From the NCBI GenBank assembly GCA_002352365.1, contig DEIJ01000155.1:1-10912 (forward strand): 10,912 nt of DNA, written 5' to 3'. Origin of the DNA: Dehalococcoidia bacterium UBA2777. Lineage in GTDB: Bacteria > Chloroflexota > Dehalococcoidia > UBA2247 > UBA2777. Below are positions 6,549-10,912 of this stretch, piece after piece; the first letter of the stretch is position 1; each line of letters starts with the position of its first letter. The notes under the pieces are model-generated. The model made no database searches and was not told the origin of the DNA. It saw only the letters and a program-made list of their open reading frames with translations. Both the position numbers and the translations under genes were made by a program.

Positions 6549-9500
6549 TTATAATTCCCCCAGATATTTCCTTAGGGGCTGAACGGTGAAGGTTTGCCCT
6601 CCAACACCTTGCGCTTCAACCGCTACCCGGGCAGTATCCAGGGAGGTGAAGCAAGGAATCCGCTTCTCTGCCGCAGCACGCCGGATATAAAAGCCATCTC
6701 GCAGTGGAATTTGCTCCCCGGTAATGGTGTTAACTACACTACAGACGATGCCCTGTTGAATAACATCTACCACATTGGGATATCCCTCATTCAGCTTTTT
6801 GGTGATTAGCCCTACCTCGATCTGTGCTACCTCGATCATCGCTGCCGTTCCTTCAGTAGCATAGAGTTGGTAGCCTAGATGATGGAGCTTTTTGATCAGG
6901 GGTAGTGCTTCAACTTTATCTTGATCGGCAATACTGAGGAGAATTGCCCCCTTGGGGGGGAGCATCAAGCCGGCGGCAAGTAGTGCCTTGGCTAGGGCAG
7001 CCTCAAAGGAATAATCGATGCCCATCACCTCGCCAGTAGACTTCATCTCTGGACCCAGGTAAGAATCCACTCCAGCTAGTTTCGACATGGAAAACACCGG
7101 TGCTTTGATGCCAACTAATTTTTGCTTTGGCCACAGCCCTGTCTTATACCCTTGCTCCTTGAGAGTTACGCCCAGCATAACCTTAGTAGCTATCCTCACC
7201 ATAGGCACTCCGGTGACTTTGGAAATAAACGGGATGGTGCGACTGGCCCGAGGATTAACCTCCAGCACATAGACTACAGATGAGCTGTTCTCTCTCATGA
7301 TCACGAACTGGATATTCATTAGCCCTTTGACCTTAAGTTCTAAGCCAATCTGCACCGCATAGTCAACCAGGGTGTCTACTTCCTCTTGGGTTAGGTTTAT
7401 GCCGGGGTAGACAGCTATAGAATCCCCACTATGCACCCCCGCCCGTTCAATATGCTCCATGATTCCTGGGATAAGGACACTCTCCCCATCACAGATAGCA
7501 TCTACCTCTACCTCCTTACCGGCGAGGTACTTATCGATGAGTACCGGATGTTTATCTCCCAACTGGAGAGCTCCACTCATATAGCGGATGAGTTCATCCC
7601 TGTTGTGGACAATCTCCATTGCTCTACCCCCTAACACATAGCTGGGGCGTACTAGCAACGGATAGCCGAGAGCCTGGGCAATGGCCAGAGCTCCTTCGCT
7701 GGAGGTAGCGCCAGCGCCGGGGGGCTGGGGGATAGCTAAACAGTCGATGAAATCCTCAAAGCGATGGCGATCCTCGGCGATATCAATGGTTTCAGCGCTA
7801 GAGCCGACAAGGGGCATCCCACTTCGGCTGAGGGGTTCGACAAGATTGATTGCCGTCTGCCCCCCAAATTGCACAATCGAAGGTGGGGGGGAGAATTGAG
7901 TTTCATTATCTAGAACATCTCGTAGGCTTTCCTCATCTAAAGCCTCAAAATAAAGGCGGTCTACTTGATCAAAATCGGTGGATACAGTCTCTGGGTTGGA
8001 GTTCACCATAATGCTCTTAATCCCTGCCTCTTGGAGGGCCCAAGCTGAGTGCACGCTGCAATAGTCAAATTCAATGCCCTGGCCGATGCGAATTGGCCCC
8101 GAGCCGATAACTACTGCCTTCTGCCCCTCCAGGGGGTGGGCTTCGTTTTCCGTCTCATAGGTACTGTAGAAATATGGTGTGGATGCTTCAAACTCGGCAG
8201 CGCAGGTATCCACCATTTTATATACCGGGCAAATTTGCCACTCCTTACGAAGTTGTCGCACCTGCTCGGGAAGTCTATCAGCCAAGGTGCCGATCTCGGC
8301 ATCGGGGAAACCCAGTCTCTTTGCCTCCTTAAGAAGCTGGGGGGTTAGCCGCTCCGAGAGGAGGCGCTTCTCCATATGGATAATGTTCTGGAATTTAGCC
8401 ATAAACCAAGGATCAATGCCACAAGAGGTTGATAGCTCTTCAGGATTTGCCCCCCGCCTAAGTTTGGCCATGATCGCCCACAGCCGCAAATCGTTGGGAT
8501 GCAATGGATAAAAATCATCTCCCCATCTCTGGTCTTCCCAGAGAAGTAGCTTCCCACCAAACTCCAGAGAGCGTACTGATTTCTGAAGCGCTGCCTCGAA
8601 GCACCTGTCAATAGCCATCACTTCTCCGGTAGCTTTCATTTGACTACCCAGGGTACGGTCTCCGCTGGCGAACTTATCAAACGGCCAGCGGGGGATTTTG
8701 ACCACACAATAATCCAATACTGGCTCAAATGCGGCCATTGTTTTCCCAGTTACCTTATTGGGGATCTCATCTAATCGTTTGCCCACAGCAATCTTGGCAG
8801 CCACCCGGGCAATAGGGTATCCAGTGGCTTTGCTAGCCAAAGCTGAGCTGCGGCTAACCCGGGGATTAACCTCAATGACATAGTAAGCATCTGGGGGCTC
8901 ATTGTCTGGTGGCGACCACCTCATAGCCACTAAAGGATGAGGAGCCAAGGCAAACTGAATGTTGCAACCACCTTCAATGCCAAGGGCACGGATAATCTTG
9001 AGACTAGCTGACCTTAGCATCTGGTATTCTTTATCTGACAGGGTTTGGCTAGGGGCCACCACGATGCTGTCTCCGGTATGCACCCCCATGGGGTCGATGT
9101 TCTCCATGTTGCATACGGTGATGCAGTTATCAGCCCCGTCTCGCATCACCTCATACTCAATCTCCTTCCATCCCAGGAGGCATTTTTCCACCAGCACCTC
9201 CCGACTGAGACTTGCGGAAAGCCCCGAGGCTACCACTGTGGCTAATTCTTCCTCGGTATGGACGATGCCTCCGCCACTTCCTCCTAAGGTATAAGAGGGG
9301 CGAATGATCAGGGGAAGGCCGATATCTCGAGTCACCCTGAGCGCCTCCTCTACCGAATTTACCGTAGCGCTCTGGGGCACTGGCTCGCCGATATCAACAA
9401 GCAATTGCTTGAATAGAGAGCGTTCCTCTGCCTTTCTGATGGCCTCCAGTGGTGTTCCCAGTAATCGGATGCCAAACCTAGCTAAGATACCAGCGTCAGC

Positions 9501-9797
9501 TAGCTCTACTGCCAAGTTCAATCCTGTCTGTCCTCCTAGGGTAGGCAGGAGGCCATCGGGCCTTTCCCTTTCGATGATGCGGGCTAATACTTCTACGGCA
9601 AGTGGCTCGATATAGACAATATCGGCAATGCCCTCATCGGTCATGATGGTGGCTGGGTTGGAGTTAACCAGAATTGTAGTTATTCCCTCCTCTCGCAGGG
9701 CTTTGCAGGCTTGAGTTCCGGCGTAATCAAACTCCGCCGCCTGCCCGATGACGATAGGGCCGGAGCCAATGACTAAGACTTTAGAAATTTTGGGCAT
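6549..9797 (-). CDS. carB: Carbamoyl-phosphate synthase large subunit
   Basis: CarB makes carbamoyl phosphate from bicarbonate, ammonia (channelled from glutamine by CarA) and two ATP, feeding pyrimidine and arginine synthesis. The 1082-residue protein has the duplicated layout of the family. The first ATP-grasp half begins KVLVIGSGPIVIGQAAEFDY with RPSYTLGGSGGGIV and IEVNPRVSRSSALASKATG. A linker/oligomerisation region follows. The second half begins VVIGSGPIRIGQGIEFDYCS with RPSYVLGGRAMEIV and LEVNPRASRTIPFISKVTG. A C-terminal MGS-like allosteric domain (ILLSIADQDK to the end) closes the protein. The start is ATG 9797, because GAGGAG lies just upstream; an in-frame TTG at 9827 has no such site. 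One oddity is an insert of about 14 residues before YYVIEVNPR in the first half. carA is not adjacent in the window. It heads the minus-strand operon with pyrK. Confidence 0.97.
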   Translation of the reverse strand: MPKISKVLVIGSGPIVIGQAAEFDYAGTQACKALREEGITTILVNSNPATIMTDEGIADIVYIEPLAVEVLARIIERERPDGLLPTLGGQTGLNLAVELADAGILARFGIRLLGTPLEAIRKAEERSLFKQLLVDIGEPVPQSATVNSVEEALRVTRDIGLPLIIRPSYTLGGSGGGIVHTEEELATVVASGLSASLSREVLVEKCLLGWKEIEYEVMRDGADNCITVCNMENIDPMGVHTGDSIVVAPSQTLSDKEYQMLRSASLKIIRALGIEGGCNIQFALAPHPLVAMRWSPPDNEPPDAYYVIEVNPRVSRSSALASKATGYPIARVAAKIAVGKRLDEIPNKVTGKTMAAFEPVLDYCVVKIPRWPFDKFASGDRTLGSQMKATGEVMAIDRCFEAALQKSVRSLEFGGKLLLWEDQRWGDDFYPLHPNDLRLWAIMAKLRRGANPEELSTSCGIDPWFMAKFQNIIHMEKRLLSERLTPQLLKEAKRLGFPDAEIGTLADRLPEQVRQLRKEWQICPVYKMVDTCAAEFEASTPYFYSTYETENEAHPLEGQKAVVIGSGPIRIGQGIEFDYCSVHSAWALQEAGIKSIMVNSNPETVSTDFDQVDRLYFEALDEESLRDVLDNETQFSPPPSIVQFGGQTAINLVEPLSRSGMPLVGSSAETIDIAEDRHRFEDFIDCLAIPQPPGAGATSSEGALAIAQALGYPLLVRPSYVLGGRAMEIVHNRDELIRYMSGALQLGDKHPVLIDKYLAGKEVEVDAICDGESVLIPGIMEHIERAGVHSGDSIAVYPGINLTQEEVDTLVDYAVQIGLELKVKGLMNIQFVIMRENSSSVVYVLEVNPRASRTIPFISKVTGVPMVRIATKVMLGVTLKEQGYKTGLWPKQKLVGIKAPVFSMSKLAGVDSYLGPEMKSTGEVMGIDYSFEAALAKALLAAGLMLPPKGAILLSIADQDKVEALPLIKKLHHLGYQLYATEGTAAMIEVAQIEVGLITKKLNEGYPNVVDVIQQGIVCSVVNTITGEQIPLRDGFYIRRAAAEKRIPCFTSLDTARVAVEAQGVGGQTFTVQPLRKYLGEL

Positions 9798-9802
9798 ATA
9801 TT

Positions 9803-9808
9803 CTCCTC
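9803..9808 (-). promoter_or_regulatory. Shine-Dalgarno site of carB
   Basis: The coding strand reads AAAGAGGAGAATATATG. GAGGAG five bases before ATG 9797 selects this start over the in-frame TTG at 9827, which lies upstream of the site. Confidence 0.8.
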
Positions 9809-9876
9809 TTTGAAGCCCGGTTGCCAAAGGCGATGTTTAAGATTTTGTCTATGTGATTTAGACTTAGTGCTTCTAT

Positions 9877-9911
9877 GGGTAGATTGGAGCATCCGCTCCA
9901 ATCTCCTACCC
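9877..9911 (-). promoter_or_regulatory. Strong hairpin in the carB leader, function unknown
   Basis: AGATTGGAGC (9881-9890) and GCTCCAATCT (9895-9904) form a perfect 10-bp stem around a four-base loop. GGGT (9877-9880) can pair with ACCC (9908-9911) across a three-base bulge. It ends about 80 bases before the carB start. No T run follows on either strand, so it is not a textbook intrinsic terminator. It could be an attenuator or RNA-stabilising element of the pyrimidine operon, or a relic of the adjacent accessory DNA. It does not match the PyrR-binding loop as I know it. Apart from this hairpin I see no clear promoter in the 154-base stretch 9798-9951. Confidence 0.45.
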
Positions 9912-9951
9912 CTATTAAGTCAATAATCCGCCTTGCTCCCTAAGCTTTTCA

Positions 9952-10068
9952 TCAACTCAAGTTATTTGGCTTTTGACCCTTCTGGTAAGTTATCACCTTC
10001 CCCAACCTCACCACCTCCCAATCCTCAGGGATCAAGCCAATTTCGGTTTGCTTGAATTTCTCCTCCAC
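9952..10068 (-). pseudogene. hsdS: Type I restriction specificity subunit (HsdS), N-terminal remnant of 38 residues
   Basis: From GTG 10068 the frame reads VEEKFKQTEIGLIPEDW, then EVVRLGKVITYQKGQKPNNLS, and stops at 9952. The KQTEIG.IPEDWEVV.LG pattern is the highly typical start of type I restriction-modification specificity subunits, which carry two target-recognition domains and are normally around 400 residues. Only the first strand of the first recognition domain survives, and no continuation is visible in any frame before carB. The start is four bases after the antitoxin stop, with AAGG seven bases upstream, so it would be read as the last gene of the toxin-antitoxin operon. It is a truncated relic and includes one copy of the 47-bp repeat. 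Confidence 0.7.
10007..10053 (-). repeat. 47-bp perfect direct repeat, copy 1 (inside hsdS remnant)
   Basis: This stretch is identical to 10801-10847, 794 bases away in the same orientation. On the minus strand it encodes the KQTEIGLIPEDWEVVR block of HsdS. Together the two copies bracket the toxin-antitoxin pair. Recombination between them would remove the pair and fuse the two hsdS-like frames. Confidence 0.95.
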
Positions 10069-10072
10069 TTTT

Positions 10073-10291
10073 CTACCTTAGTAATTCCTCTATTTCCCAC
10101 TTGATGCTCTGGTTGAGTTTCTGGGGCAATGGAGTGTTCGTCTCAGCTAAAAGGCTATAGAATGCTGCCCTTGGTATGCCAAGCATCTGTGAGGCTCTGC
10201 TTGCTGATAATTCACCCTCTACATACATATTCAATATCTCTTGTAAGAATCTCTCCCTTATTCTTTCTGGAATCATCAAAAAAGCTTTCAT
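10073..10291 (-). CDS. Small UPF0175 / HTH-like antitoxin
   Basis: The protein has 72 residues from ATG 10291, chosen because AAGGAGGTG (10298-10306) sits eight bases before it and the ATG overlaps the toxin stop (ATGA, 10288-10291). A GTG three codons upstream overlaps the ribosome-binding site and is unlikely. The N-terminus (MKAFLMIPERIRERFLQEIL) is followed by a helix-turn-helix-like segment, EGELSASRASQMLGIPRAAF (about 26-45), as in UPF0175 proteins found beside DUF3368 PIN-like toxins. The inferred role is to neutralise the adjacent toxin and perhaps bind its own promoter. The C-terminal tail (LNQSIKWEIEELLR) is a likely toxin-contact helix. The antitoxin gene here lies downstream of the toxin, whereas many related pairs place it first. 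Confidence 0.75.
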   Translation of the reverse strand: MKAFLMIPERIRERFLQEILNMYVEGELSASRASQMLGIPRAAFYSLLAETNTPLPQKLNQSIKWEIEELLR

Positions 10292-10800
10292 TTGCTCCAC
10301 CTCCTTAAAGCATCCTTTACCTCATTAACTATGTCATCACTTACGCGGTAGCCAGATTTGACCAAGCTATCAATATCCGCAATAGCCTGCTGAGGGGATA
10401 CGGCTTTATTTTTGACCGCTTCCATCAATATACCTAAGCAGCCTCTTACTCTGAATCCAGTGGCCTCTGCTGCTTCTCTTACTTCCTCTTCATCAGCTAA
10501 CACAACCTCAGCATTTATCTCTTTTCCCAATTGAATTACCTCAGCATTACTTGTACTCACCTTATATTCTTGCGATTTCTCTTTAATTTTTTCCTTATCC
10601 ATAACTTGGTTTACCTTTATAGACCCTGCTCTTATCGCCTGGGATGTTTCTAGGGAGCCAGAGAGGCCCCATCCATCTATCACTACCTCTGTGTAAACCC
10701 CTTCAGGGATCACCACTGCCTTGAACAGCTCCTTTAATAGATGGAATCTCCCAATTGCCGAAAGATGAATTAGAATGGAAGCATCTGCAATTACTTTCAT
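10288..10800 (-). CDS. PIN-like DUF3368-type toxin nuclease
   Basis: The protein has 170 residues from ATG 10800, chosen because GGAGGTGGTGAG (10801-10812) precedes it. A start four codons further up would fall within this site. The N-terminus MKVIADASILIHLSAIGRFH carries the first PIN acidic residue (Asp6). VVIPEGVYTEVV (29-40) carries Glu38. NAEVIQLGKEINAEVVLADE (85-104) supplies Glu87 and Asp103. The end, SLVKSGYRVSDDIVNEVKDAL (145-165), matches DUF3368 proteins. PIN proteins are Mg2+-dependent RNases that typically cut tRNA or mRNA as toxins; the target here is unknown. The usual acidic GEAEAI block is changed to SNAEVI, which keeps the Glu. The ribosome-binding site lies within hsdS-derived repeat sequence, and an upstream hsdS-like frame ends on the toxin ATG, so its translation may be coupled to that frame. 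Confidence 0.8.
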   Translation of the reverse strand: MKVIADASILIHLSAIGRFHLLKELFKAVVIPEGVYTEVVIDGWGLSGSLETSQAIRAGSIKVNQVMDKEKIKEKSQEYKVSTSNAEVIQLGKEINAEVVLADEEEVREAAEATGFRVRGCLGILMEAVKNKAVSPQQAIADIDSLVKSGYRVSDDIVNEVKDALRRWSK

Positions 10801-10912
10801 CTCACCACCTCCCAATCCTCAGGGATCAAGCCAATTTCGGTTTGCTTAAAGCCGTCTTTATTCACCATAATGCTGTTTAAATCGGCAAACTCACGATAGT
10901 CACCCATCTGAC
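10797..10912 (-). pseudogene. HsdS-like N-terminal remnant ending on the toxin start (5' end outside window)
   Basis: The frame is open from the window edge: QMGDYREFADLNSIMVNKDG, then FKQTEIGLIPEDWEVVR and TGA at 10797-10799. The second half is the HsdS N-terminal signature and is identical over 47 bases to the remnant at 9952-10068. The preceding residues (MGDYREFADLNSIM) I do not recognise. They could belong to the end of an upstream gene fused to the hsdS start, or the hsdS frame could begin at ATG 10868 (MVNKDGF), although no ribosome-binding site is visible there. The TGA overlaps the toxin ATG (ATGA), so ribosomes finishing here could restart on the toxin. The downstream hsdS sequence is missing. 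Confidence 0.6.
10801..10847 (-). repeat. 47-bp perfect direct repeat, copy 2 (toxin ribosome-binding site)
   Basis: This is identical to 10007-10053. It abuts the toxin ATG, and its GGAGGTGGTGAG end acts as the toxin ribosome-binding site while also encoding W-E-V-V-R of an HsdS-like frame. Beyond the repeat the two copies still share a Phe-Lys codon pair with TTC versus TTT, which hints at homology wider than the exact match. Confidence 0.95.

Noticed and set aside
8049..8611. Overlapping open frames of about 60-110 codons on both strands inside carB
   Set aside because: They are shadow frames of a highly conserved gene, with no ribosome-binding sites or recognisable motifs.
6549..9827. 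CarB starting at TTG 9827
   Set aside because: The ribosome-binding site lies downstream of this codon and serves the ATG at 9797, where family similarity also begins.
10007..10847. The 47-bp repeats as insertion-sequence ends, CRISPR repeats or an integrase attachment site
   Set aside because: There are only two copies, in direct orientation, with no transposase or integrase between them, and the repeat is ordinary hsdS coding sequence.

Overview
The window looks like part of a bacterial chromosome in which a block of housekeeping genes sits between two pieces of accessory DNA. The pyrimidine and tRNA genes, and phrases in CarB and the metallo-beta-lactamase-fold protein, resemble Chloroflexota (Dehalococcoidia-like) proteins. 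This is recognition from memory, so the taxon is a low-confidence inference.

Left accessory region (1-3512, + strand). Three genes overlap by four bases at each junction. They are the C-terminal part of an N6-adenine DNA methylase / type IIG-like restriction-modification protein (cut by the window edge), a multi-pass membrane protein fused to a HAD-type nucleotidase-like domain (broken by one extra C in a CCC run), and a radical SAM protein with a cobalamin-binding-like N-terminus. The coupling suggests a single unit, possibly a defence or nucleotide-modifying cassette. I do not recognise the combination as a described system.

Core region (3543-9797, - strand). Five closely spaced genes are read right to left: carB, pyrK, a YjbQ/UPF0047 gene, an MBL-fold hydrolase gene and a CCA-type tRNA nucleotidyltransferase gene. 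Gaps between them are 0 to 13 bases, so they are likely co-transcribed. The MBL-fold gene is damaged: it has an extra base in a C5 run and appears to lack about 40-50 residues between its first two metal-binding segments. The block converges on the left operon, and a 7-bp hairpin lies over the end of the radical SAM gene.

Right accessory region (about 9830-10912, - strand). A PIN-like DUF3368-type toxin and a small UPF0175/HTH-like antitoxin are bracketed by a perfect 47-bp direct repeat. Each repeat copy encodes the typical start of a type I restriction specificity subunit (HsdS; KQTEIG.IPEDWEVVR). The copy upstream of the toxin ends in a stop that overlaps the toxin ATG. The downstream copy begins a 38-residue hsdS remnant four bases after the antitoxin. 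The toxin-antitoxin pair therefore lies inside, or between, remnants of a type I restriction locus, and its toxin ribosome-binding site is made of hsdS coding sequence. Between this remnant and carB lies a leader of about 150 bases with a strong hairpin.

No tRNA, rRNA, CRISPR array or transposase was seen.
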